DNA of 64,000 nucleotides. Source: an uncultured Clostridia bacterium (GTDB lineage: Bacteria; Bacillota; Clostridia; Monoglobales; Monoglobaceae). Of the stretch, positions 17,100-23,713 are shown one piece after another. Below the pieces are notes generated by a model. That model was given only the letters and a program-made list of their open reading frames with translations, made no database searches and was not told the origin of the DNA. Location of the stretch: the NCBI GenBank assembly GCA_947625905.1, contig CANQQJ010000001.1, positions 62,001-126,000 on the forward strand, read 5' to 3'. Position 1 is the stretch's first letter; every line of letters begins with the position of its first letter. The translations under genes were made by a program, and so were the position numbers.

Positions 17100-17573
17100 A
17101 TGAGAATAATTCACGAATTTATTGACAATCAAATATTTTTTATTGTGCTTTTCGCGTGGCTGACGTCATGCGTCCTGAAAGGCCTGATCGAGATATGCAG
17201 AACGAGGCGCATAGATTGGGGCAGATTTTTCGGCCCCGGCGGAATGCCCTCGTCCCATTCGACGATCGTTTCCAGCCTTGCCACCTGCGTCGGCATTTAT
17301 GAAGGATTCGACTCGCCTCTGTTTGTGGTATGCTGCGCGCTGGCGCTTATCGTTATGTACGACGCGTCGGGAGTGCGCCGCGCCGCGGGCGAGCACGCCA
17401 AGATAATCAATATAATAGTCGAGGCATGGGAGGAAGCGTGGGAGAGCAAAAATCCGTTCCTGAGCGATGAAAAACTCAAAGAGATTTTGGGCCACACTCC
17501 CCTTCAAGTAGCCGCCGGCGCCGTCTTAGGCATAGTTTTCTCAATAATCGCCTGCGCGATTGCGGGAGCATAA
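17100..17573 (+). CDS. Divergent PAP2-family membrane protein (YuiD-like)
   Basis: A 157-residue protein with about four hydrophobic segments. The conserved core GGMPSSHSTIVSSLA near residue 42 and YDASGVRRAAGEHA near 84 match the divergent PAP2 family, whose role as a lipid phosphatase is predicted rather than shown. It is 18 nt downstream of ispA, so a link to isoprenoid diphosphate metabolism is plausible. Likely the last gene of the operon. Confidence 0.9.
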   Translation: MRIIHEFIDNQIFFIVLFAWLTSCVLKGLIEICRTRRIDWGRFFGPGGMPSSHSTIVSSLATCVGIYEGFDSPLFVVCCALALIVMYDASGVRRAAGEHAKIINIIVEAWEEAWESKNPFLSDEKLKEILGHTPLQVAAGAVLGIVFSIIACAIAGA

Positions 17574-17586
17574 TTTAAATTTTGTA

Positions 17587-17615
17587 TTGACAATGTAAAC
17601 CGCATGTAGTATAAT
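17587..17615 (+). promoter_or_regulatory. Promoter of the RelB/YafQ module
   Basis: TTGACA, a 17-nt spacer and TATAAT lie 30 nt before the antitoxin ATG. An imperfect AAAAC/GTTTT repeat between 17623 and 17641 could be part of an autoregulatory operator. Confidence 0.8.
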
Positions 17616-17644
17616 AATATCAAAACAACGAAAGGGGTTTTATT

Positions 17645-17923
17645 ATGGCTACAACACCGACTCAGATACGCGTTGAGGAAAACACAAAAAAAATCGCCGT
17701 TGAACTGCTCGAGGGACTCGGACTTAATCTGTCCGACGCAGTGAATATGTTCCTGCGTCAGGTGGTTTTGCAGAGGGGTCTCCCGTTTGAGGTAAAGTAT
17801 CCCGAGTATAAAGACGAAGTGCTGGAAGCAATGGCCGAGGCCAAAAAGATCAGCCGCGACCCGAGTGTTAAGGCATACAGTGATGTTAATTTGATGTTCA
17901 GGGAGATATTAGATGAAGCTTAA
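17645..17923 (+). CDS. RelB/DinJ-family antitoxin
   Basis: A 92-residue protein with an N-terminal ribbon-helix-helix type DNA-binding segment (TQIRVEENTKKIAVELLEGLGLN) and a conserved AVNMFLRQVVLQRGLPFEV. The C-terminal part should wrap the toxin. It is followed by the toxin with an 11-nt overlap. DinJ-type antitoxins repress their own promoter; the promoter is just upstream. Confidence 0.92.
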   Translation: MATTPTQIRVEENTKKIAVELLEGLGLNLSDAVNMFLRQVVLQRGLPFEVKYPEYKDEVLEAMAEAKKISRDPSVKAYSDVNLMFREILDEA

Positions 17924-18194
17924 CGTAAAATACACAAGCCGATTCAAAAAAGGCCTAAAGCTGGCGGCTAAAAGAGGTCTTGACATATCGCTGCTTGAGA
18001 GTGTGGTTGTGAAGATTCAAAACCGTGTTCCTTTGGATGAAAAATACAGAGACCACGCTTTAAGCGGAGATTACGCGGGCTACAGAGAGTGTCATGTTCA
18101 GCCGGATTGGCTTTTGATTTATTTGATCGAGGACGATATTCTTACGCTTACTCTGGTTGAAACCGGCACGCACGCGGATTTATTCAAGAAATAA
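17913..18194 (+). CDS. YafQ-family mRNA interferase toxin
   Basis: Ribosome-dependent endoribonuclease toxin of the RelE superfamily. The 93-residue protein keeps the YafQ pattern DHALSGDYAGYRECHVQPDW (positions about 52-71), LLIYLI and a C-terminal TGTHADLFKK, which cover the catalytic His, Asp and Phe positions. The ATG lies inside the end of the antitoxin gene. The pair appears intact. Confidence 0.93.
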   Translation: MKLNVKYTSRFKKGLKLAAKRGLDISLLESVVVKIQNRVPLDEKYRDHALSGDYAGYRECHVQPDWLLIYLIEDDILTLTLVETGTHADLFKK

Positions 18195-18202
18195 AAAATA
18201 TA

Positions 18203-18231
18203 TTGACAAAACCAAAAAACCGTGATATTAT
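18203..18231 (+). promoter_or_regulatory. Promoter of the thrS T-box leader
   Basis: TTGACA, a 17-nt spacer and TATTAT lie 9 nt after the toxin stop, immediately before the T-box RNA. Confidence 0.85.
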
Positions 18232-18237
18232 TCTAAA

Positions 18238-18492
18238 AGAGCGATGAACGAGACAGTAACACACCGTAAAAGCTCAAAGAGAGGAAGCGCCGAGGGCTGA
18301 GAGCGCTTCCGTGCGGGCGGCGTGTGAACACCACTCGGGAGCTGCGCACTGAAAGACTGTTCGACTAAGTGCCGCCGTCCGTCCGCGACAAGGACATAAT
18401 AAGAGACAGCGAAAGCTGTAATTAGGGTGGAACCGTGCGTAAAATTATGCACCCCTAAGGCTCGGAGTATTCCGCGCTTTAGGGTGTTTTTG
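18238..18492 (+). promoter_or_regulatory. T-box riboswitch controlling thrS (Thr, ACC specifier)
   Basis: A T-box leader of about 255 nt. The 5' part begins AGAGCGATGAACGAGACAGTA, the stem I AGAGAG motif follows, and the specifier ACC at 18330-18332 sits in GAACACC and reads threonine. The T-box bulge sequence AGGGTGGAACCGTGCG lies at 18424-18439. A terminator (CACCCCTAA ... TTTAGGGTG, then TTTTT at 18487-18491) competes with the antiterminator. Uncharged tRNA-Thr should allow read-through into thrS. Confidence 0.95.
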
Positions 18493-18527
18493 CTTTTTAA
18501 ATATAATAAACGAAAGGAAATTTAAAA

Positions 18528-20273
18528 ATGGATGAACAACTGCAAACATTAAGACACTCGGCGTCGCACGTGATGGCGCAGGCGATAAAGCGCCTGTGGC
18601 CGGACGTAAAGCTGGCGATCGGCCCGGCAATCGACAACGGATTTTACTATGACTTCGACACCGAGCACACATTCACAAACGACGATCTTGAAAAGATCGA
18701 GGCCGAGATGAAAAAAATCGCCAAGGAGAACCTCAAGATCGAGCGTTTCGAGCTGCCCCGCGACGAGGCTCTCGAACTGATGAAGGATGAGCCCTACAAG
18801 ATCGAGCTTATCAACGACCTGCCCGAGGGCGAGACGATCTCGTTCTACAAGCAGGGCGAGTTCACCGACCTGTGCGCGGGCCCGCACGTGAACTACACCG
18901 GAAAGGTTAAGGCCGTGAAGCTGCTCAGCGCCACGGGCGCGTATTGGCGCGGCGACGAGAAAAACAAGATGCTCCAGCGCATTTACGGCACGGCTTTTAA
19001 AAACAAGACCGAGCTCAACGAATACCTCGAGCAGATGGAGGAAGCCAGAAAGCGCGACCACAACAAGCTGGGCCGCGAGCTTGAGCTGTTCACCACGGTC
19101 GATTATATCGGCCAGGGACTGCCGATCATGCTGCCCAAGGGCGCGAGGGTTATCCAGCTTCTGCAAAGATTCGTAGAGGACGAGGAACAGAAGCGCGGCT
19201 GGCAGCTGACCAAAACTCCGCTCATGGCAAAGAGCGACCTCTATAAGATCTCCGGACATTGGGACCACTACAAAGAGGGCATGTTCGTTCTGGGCGACGA
19301 GGAAAAGGACAAAGAGGTTTACGCGCTGCGTCCCATGACCTGCCCGTTCCAGTACCAGGCGTTTTTGAACCGCGGCCGCTCGTACCGCGACCTGCCCATG
19401 CGCCTCAACGAGACGTCGACATTGTTCAGAAACGAGTCGTCGGGCGAGATGCACGGCCTTATCAGAGTGCGCCAGTTCACGATTTCCGAGGGACACCTGA
19501 TGTGCACCCCCGAGCAGCTCGAGGACGAGTTCAAGGGCTGCCTGGAGCTGTGCAACTTCATGCTTGAGACCCTTGGTCTTGACGAGGACGTTTCCTACAG
19601 ATTTTCTCAGTGGGACCCAAACGACCGCGAAAAGTACATCGGCACTTCCGAACAGTGGGACGAGGCGCAGGGCGTTATGAAAAACATTCTGGACGACCTC
19701 AAGATCCCCTACGTTATCGGAATAGGCGAGGCGGCGTTCTACGGCCCGAAGCTTGACATTCAGATAAAGAACGTGTTCGGCAAAGAAGACACGCTTATCA
19801 CGATCCAGATAGACCAGATGCTGGCCGAGAAGTTCGGTATGGAGTATGTGGACAAGGACGGCACCAAGAAGAATCCATATATAATCCACAGGACCTCGAT
19901 CGGCTGCTACGAGAGAACGCTGGCGCTGCTTATCGAGAAGTACGCGGGCGCGTTCCCCACATGGCTGGCCCCGGTGCAGGTAAAGGTCCTGCCAATTTCC
20001 GATAAGTATATGGAATACGCCGAGAGCGTAAAGGCGGAGCTTGACAAGTACGGTATCAGAAACGAGCTCGACACCAGAAAAGAGAAGATAGGCTACAAGA
20101 TCAGAGAGGCGCGTCTGGAGCGCGTGCCGTATATTCTGGTCGTGGGCGAGAAGGAGCAGGAAGAAAAGGCTGTTTCGGTCCGCGACAGAAAGAACGGCGA
20201 CATCGGCTCAATGCCCATGAGCGACTTCCTGGCGCTTATCCTGGATAAAATAGCCTCAAAATCCAAAGACTAA
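18528..20273 (+). CDS. thrS: Threonyl-tRNA synthetase, form lacking the TGS domain
   Basis: Charges tRNA-Thr. The 581-residue protein starts directly at the editing domain (RHSASHVMAQA near residues 9-18) and thus lacks the N-terminal TGS domain of the usual 640-residue enzyme. Class II motif 2 is FRNESSGEMHGLIRVRQFT, motif 3 is GCYERTLALLIE, and the zinc Cys is in RPMTCPFQYQ. The start is secure: AAAGGA lies upstream and the T-box terminator directly before it. Short forms are known in some Clostridia. Confidence 0.96.
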   Translation: MDEQLQTLRHSASHVMAQAIKRLWPDVKLAIGPAIDNGFYYDFDTEHTFTNDDLEKIEAEMKKIAKENLKIERFELPRDEALELMKDEPYKIELINDLPEGETISFYKQGEFTDLCAGPHVNYTGKVKAVKLLSATGAYWRGDEKNKMLQRIYGTAFKNKTELNEYLEQMEEARKRDHNKLGRELELFTTVDYIGQGLPIMLPKGARVIQLLQRFVEDEEQKRGWQLTKTPLMAKSDLYKISGHWDHYKEGMFVLGDEEKDKEVYALRPMTCPFQYQAFLNRGRSYRDLPMRLNETSTLFRNESSGEMHGLIRVRQFTISEGHLMCTPEQLEDEFKGCLELCNFMLETLGLDEDVSYRFSQWDPNDREKYIGTSEQWDEAQGVMKNILDDLKIPYVIGIGEAAFYGPKLDIQIKNVFGKEDTLITIQIDQMLAEKFGMEYVDKDGTKKNPYIIHRTSIGCYERTLALLIEKYAGAFPTWLAPVQVKVLPISDKYMEYAESVKAELDKYGIRNELDTRKEKIGYKIREARLERVPYILVVGEKEQEEKAVSVRDRKNGDIGSMPMSDFLALILDKIASKSKD

Positions 20274-20280
20274 TATTGCC

Positions 20281-20460
20281 TCGCCCATTGGGGAGAGGTG
20301 GATTTCCGCCTAAGGCGGAAAGACGGAGAGGGGTTAACATAGGTACTGGGAATTAGCAACTAGGGACTAGGTCTCCATCTCAGTCTGCTTTGAAGACAAT
20401 AGTTAGCGGTGACCCGCGAATCGCCGCGTTTGTAGGGACGGATATTATCCGCCCGCTCAA
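20281..20460. repeat. Cluster of REP-like repeats between thrS and the DUF362 gene
   Basis: No gene. It contains a hairpin element (TTGGGGAGAGGTGGATTT, then CCGCC-TAA-GGCGG, then AAAGACGGAGAGGGGT, 20289-20335), a TAGGGACTAGG-type repeat (20352-20372), and CGGATATTATCCGCCCGC (20440-20457). All three families recur elsewhere in the window. Confidence 0.8.
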
Positions 20461-20490
20461 TTTTAAAAATATAATATTGAGGTGAATAAT

Positions 20491-21375
20491 ATGCAAAAAT
20501 CAAAAGTTTATTTCACAGACAAAATAACGCCCGAGGCCGTGATCGAGATGTACAAGGTCTTAAACCGCGAGCTTCCCGGAAAAACAGCGGTCAAGCTCCA
20601 TTCGGGCGAGAAGGGCAACCAGAACTATCTGCGCCCCGAGTTCCTGCGCCCGATGATAGAGTATGTAGGCGGCACGGTGGTCGAGTGCAACACCGCCTAC
20701 GACGGCGAGCGCAACTATACCGACAAGCATATAAAGCTCATTGAGGAGCACGGCTGGTCAAAATATTTCAATGTCGATCTGATGGACGCCGAGGGCCCCG
20801 ATCTCAGTCTCAAGGTCCAAAACGGCAAGGTCCTCAAAGAAAATCTGGTGGGCAAGAACATCACGAACTATGATTCAATGCTGGTGCTGTCCCACTTTAA
20901 GGGCCATCCGGCGGGCGGCTACGGCGGAGCGCTGAAGCAGCTCTCGATCGGCTGCGCGTCCACCGTGGGCAAGTGCCTTATCCACTCGGGCGGCACGATA
21001 ACCGACCAGAACATAGTCTGGGAGCACATGGCCGAGCAGGACATTTTCTGCGAGTCCATGGCGGACGCCGCCATGACCGTGCATCAGATGTTCGGCGATA
21101 AAATCGCGTACGTCAACATGATGTGCAACCTTTCTGTCGACTGTGACTGCTGCGCGGTGGCCGAGGACCCGTGCATGGCGGACATAGGTATCCTGTCTTC
21201 CCTCGACCCCGTGGCTCTCGACAAGGCGTGCATGGACCTGATCTACTCATCAAACGACCCCGGCCGCGGCCACTTTATCGAGCGCGTCGAGTCGCTCCAC
21301 GGCTCCCACACAATAGACGCCGCCACCGACCTCGGCTTCGGCACAAAAGAATATGAGCTTATAAAAATTGATTAG
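20491..21375 (+). CDS. DUF362 domain-containing protein
   Basis: A 294-residue protein of the DUF362 family, often linked to iron-sulfur proteins but here without a ferredoxin domain. The conserved segments are TAVKLHSGEKGN near 36, LVLSHFKGHPAGGYGGALKQL near 132, and CDCCAVAEDPCMADIGIL near 222, with four Cys that could bind a metal or cluster. Function is not established. The ATG at 20491 (TGAGGTG 7 nt upstream) is preferred to a GTG at 20482. A terminator follows. Confidence 0.88.
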   Translation: MQKSKVYFTDKITPEAVIEMYKVLNRELPGKTAVKLHSGEKGNQNYLRPEFLRPMIEYVGGTVVECNTAYDGERNYTDKHIKLIEEHGWSKYFNVDLMDAEGPDLSLKVQNGKVLKENLVGKNITNYDSMLVLSHFKGHPAGGYGGALKQLSIGCASTVGKCLIHSGGTITDQNIVWEHMAEQDIFCESMADAAMTVHQMFGDKIAYVNMMCNLSVDCDCCAVAEDPCMADIGILSSLDPVALDKACMDLIYSSNDPGRGHFIERVESLHGSHTIDAATDLGFGTKEYELIKID

Positions 21376-21389
21376 AAATTTATGTTTAT

Positions 21390-21417
21390 CCGCTCGGCCA
21401 TGCCGAGCGGATTTTCG
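21390..21417 (+). terminator. Terminator after the DUF362 gene
   Basis: CCGCTCGGC-CAT-GCCGAGCGG is a perfect 9-bp stem followed by ATTTTC. Confidence 0.85.
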
Positions 21418-21468
21418 GTATATTTATTTCACTGGTTTTAAAATTCCAAATAATTATCAAAATTTACA

Positions 21469-21497
21469 TTGACCTTTTTAAAATAATGTGATAAAAT
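21469..21497 (+). promoter_or_regulatory. Promoter of the 21501-21667 RNA
   Basis: TTGACC, a 17-nt spacer ending in TGTGA and TAAAAT place the start of transcription near 21504, at the first base pairs of the RNA's closing stem. Confidence 0.75.
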
Positions 21498-21500
21498 AAA

Positions 21501-21667
21501 TCTGCCACGTATTTTAATATGTTTATCCTGTAATAGTTTGCGCTTTAGCTAAAAGCGCACGCTTTGATTGTCATATCTATTACAGGTTGAACATGACGTG
21601 AATGCGTGGCAGCATAAATCAAGGCTGCGTTTTTATGCGCGGCTTTGAAAAAGGCCGCGTATTTTTT
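21501..21667 (+). ncRNA. Candidate structured RNA (6S-like layout or attenuator leader)
   Basis: A 165-nt region with its own promoter and a strong terminator. The closing stem CTGCCACG/CGTGGCAG pairs 21502-21509 with 21605-21612. A 16-18-nt internal bubble leads to a perfect 10-bp stem CCTGTAATAG/CTATTACAGG (21527-21536, 21577-21586), inside which GCGCTTTAGCTAAAAGCGC (21540-21558) forms a further hairpin. The closing stem's 3' arm can also pair as GCAGC/GCTGC (21609-21628) before TTTTT, giving two mutually exclusive folds. The layout of closing stem, bubble and apical stem recalls 6S RNA, but the size and sequence were not matched to any known class. Confidence 0.55.
21636..21667 (+). terminator. 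Strong terminator ending the structured RNA
   Basis: CGCGGCTTT and AAGGCCGCG pair around a GAAA tetraloop, extended by two outer pairs, followed by TTTTTT. Confidence 0.9.
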
Positions 21668-21711
21668 GTGCTGTTTTTCGCTTGGATCCGAGTTGTTCAA
21701 AGGAGGTAATT

Positions 21712-21753
21712 TTGAGCATTATTAAAAAATTACGCAAAAAAACAAATAATTAA
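21712..21753 (+). CDS. Possible 13-residue leader peptide
   Basis: A TTG start 5 nt after a perfect AAAGGAGG (21699-21706) opens a 13-codon frame (MSIIKKLRKKTNN) that ends 28 nt before the next gene's ATG. The strong ribosome-binding site with no other gene suggests translation, but short Lys-rich frames arise easily by chance in AT-rich DNA. Confidence 0.3.
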   Translation: MSIIKKLRKKTNN

Positions 21754-21781
21754 ATAATAATAAAATCACAGGAGGTATTTT

Positions 21782-22894
21782 ATGAAAAAACTGATTTGCT
21801 TAATTTTGGCTGCTGTTATGCTTCTGAGCATGCCGGTGTACGCCGAAAACGAAAACGTGGAAATTTCTTTCAAGGTTGGCGACAGTATGCTGACGATAAA
21901 CGGTGAAAAAATCGAGGTGGAAAAGCCGTATGTAGTCGGAGCGGGCACGACTTTGGTTCCGATCAGGGTCATATCCGAAGCGTTTGGAGCGGCGGTCGGC
22001 TGGGTCGAGGAAAGCGAAACGGTGACCGTTGATTATGAAGATATCGGAATAGTGCTTCAAATCGGTAACAAAACCGCGTCGGTTAACGGAACGCCGGCCG
22101 AGCTTGCGGAAGCTCCGCAGCTGACCGACAGAGGCTTTACCATGATCCCTTTAAGATTTATTTCCGAGACATTTGGGGCTGATGTGAGCTACGACGATGC
22201 GGCCGAGGAGATTACAGTTTCCAAAAAAGCGGCATCTGAACCGACCGTTACAGTCTCGCCCGTGCCGACTGCCGCAGCCTCGCCGACGCCGACTGCCGCG
22301 GCGGCATCAGCGCCTGCGCCGAACGCCGACATTCCGAAAATCAGCGAGGCGGATAAGGCCGCGATCAATGATATATATTATGATATAAGATACGACTTCG
22401 AGCAGCGGTCGCTTCCCGGCTGCATATATGACGAAACGGAAGAAAAAGACATAAACGATCAAAATGATTTCAGTCAGCTGATTTATAAAGCGTGGAGAGT
22501 CACGGCTTACGCGGATGTTATCTCCTTGTTGGTCGATTCGGATACGGATTACGCGTTTGACAACAATGAAGATTTGAATGTTTTTCTCGAAAATGCTGTG
22601 AATGAATGCGGTCTCGCGCCCGAGGAAAATATAACAAAGATAGATTATGTTGATGGAAACAACGGGGATAAGATCGCGATAATTACAATGAAAGATTATA
22701 ACGAGCTTCTCATGTGCAAATATATCGGGATCAGGTATAACAAGGTCGGCGGATTTACGGTGTACACCCTTGAAACCAGTTTTGACGGAGCATACGCGTT
22801 TTGTGCTGTTTTCCCGGACAGCCGCGGAAATTTCGGATTTATAAAGCCGGATTATGACACATTTGTTCAAGCCGTTAAAAACGGAAAAATCTGA
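21782..22894 (+). CDS. Secreted protein with N-terminal stalk (copper amine oxidase N-like) domains
   Basis: A 370-residue exported protein. The signal peptide is MKKLICLILAAVMLLSMPVYA. Two stalk-like repeats span about residues 30-145 (LVPIRVISEAFGAAVGW; MIPLRFISETFGADVSY), followed by a Pro/Thr/Ala-rich linker (155-180) and an unrecognised acidic C-terminal domain. AGGAGG precedes the ATG. After the TGA at 22892-22894 the same frame continues for 52 codons with a second stalk-domain tail (see 22895-23053). The gene may be a product of recombination between surface-protein paralogs. Confidence 0.85.
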   Translation: MKKLICLILAAVMLLSMPVYAENENVEISFKVGDSMLTINGEKIEVEKPYVVGAGTTLVPIRVISEAFGAAVGWVEESETVTVDYEDIGIVLQIGNKTASVNGTPAELAEAPQLTDRGFTMIPLRFISETFGADVSYDDAAEEITVSKKAASEPTVTVSPVPTAAASPTPTAAAASAPAPNADIPKISEADKAAINDIYYDIRYDFEQRSLPGCIYDETEEKDINDQNDFSQLIYKAWRVTAYADVISLLVDSDTDYAFDNNEDLNVFLENAVNECGLAPEENITKIDYVDGNNGDKIAIITMKDYNELLMCKYIGIRYNKVGGFTVYTLETSFDGAYAFCAVFPDSRGNFGFIKPDYDTFVQAVKNGKI

Positions 22895-23053
22895 TTCGGC
22901 GACGGAGAGCGCAAGGCGATCCCGATAGACGGCGGTTTGCATTATGACACATATTGGGCAAGGCTCCGCGACCTTGAAAAGTTTGGATATAAGATAAACT
23001 ATACAACAATAAACCCCGAAAATGACAGCTTTGAGATTGAAATAAGTAAGTAA
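22895..23053 (+). pseudogene. Remnant 3' end of a stalk-domain gene
   Basis: Directly in frame after the preceding TGA, 52 codons end in a normal TAA and encode WARLRDLEKFGYKINY ... PENDSFEIEISK. This resembles the C-terminus of the stalk domain of the lipoprotein at 2606-4249 (ARDLGKLGYNVDY ... KITISK). Either a nonsense codon split one gene or the tail was left by recombination. The last 45 bases have a relative after the gene at 23714-25792. Confidence 0.7.
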
Positions 23054-23063
23054 CCCGTTAGGC

Positions 23064-23262
23064 TCCCCTTCCTTTAGGAGGGGGAGTCGTTCTTTGCCTC
23101 CTCCCGGGAGGAGGTGGATTTTCGCCAAAGGCGAAAAGACGGAGGTGGCAACGTAGGGACTAGGGAATAGGGTCTAGGGACTAGGCTTCCCCCCCCTCAG
23201 TCTGCGGACAAGTCGGAGCCTGCCCGCAAAACATCCCCTAAAATCGGGGGGGGGATGTTTAT
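23064..23262. repeat. REP-like repeat cluster between surface-protein genes
   Basis: No gene. It contains the hairpin element at 23096-23148 (CCTCCTCCCGGGAGGAGGTG, then TTTTCGCC-AAA-GGCGAAAA, then GACGGAGGTGG), nearly identical to the reverse copy at 62458-62511. A TAGGGACTAGGGAATAGG repeat follows at 23153-23186. AAACATCCCC/GGGGATGTTT (23229-23260) resembles the hairpin after spoVT. Confidence 0.85.
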
Positions 23263-23377
23263 TTGTGTTGTTTGGCCGATCAACGTAAAGTGAAAAGCAT
23301 AAAATTTTCCGGACGATATTGAAATATATAGGGAAATATGATACAATATAAATGACAACATGGGGTGATACCGTTTT

Positions 23378-23698
23378 TTGACGGAAGAGAGGCGCGCTTT
23401 ATGGTTGACAGTGTTAAATATAAGGCGAAAGAATCCGCAAGCAGCTAATATTCAGGCTGAATCGGCAGAAAATGGAATTTATATTATGACTCCTGATAAT
23501 CAAAAAATATATCCTAAATGTGTTGTATCCAATAATGTTATTACAGTATATCCTCCGAGTCAAACAGGTTACATTGAAGATGCGAAATACGTATTACATA
23601 TACAAACATCCATGAAATCAAAAGGCGGTAATCATTTATCGAGCGAGAGGGTTATTCCCTTATATATTTTAAATGATTATGCCGTATGGAATTATTGA
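23378..23698 (+). pseudogene. Ig-like domain fragment, probably a decayed surface-protein gene
   Basis: A frame of at most 106 residues with no good start: it opens with TTG and lacks a ribosome-binding site or signal peptide. IYIMTPDNQKIYPKCVVSNN ... YVLHIQT resembles the second half of bacterial Ig-like (SbsA/Big-type) domains in S-layer proteins. The N-terminal strands expected of such a domain are missing. It lies 16 nt before the SLH-protein gene. A functional short gene is possible but less likely. Confidence 0.35.
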
Positions 23699-23713
23699 GA
23701 ATAGGGGGTCAAT

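Noticed and set aside
18549-19889. 446-codon open frame on the minus strand opposite thrS
   Set aside because: It lies fully inside a secure gene, has no ribosome-binding site or family likeness, and follows from the GC-rich codon bias.
23401-23448. Alternative frame before the Ig-like fragment as a frameshifted N-terminus
   Set aside because: The 15 codons are too few and too unspecific to show the missing half of the domain.
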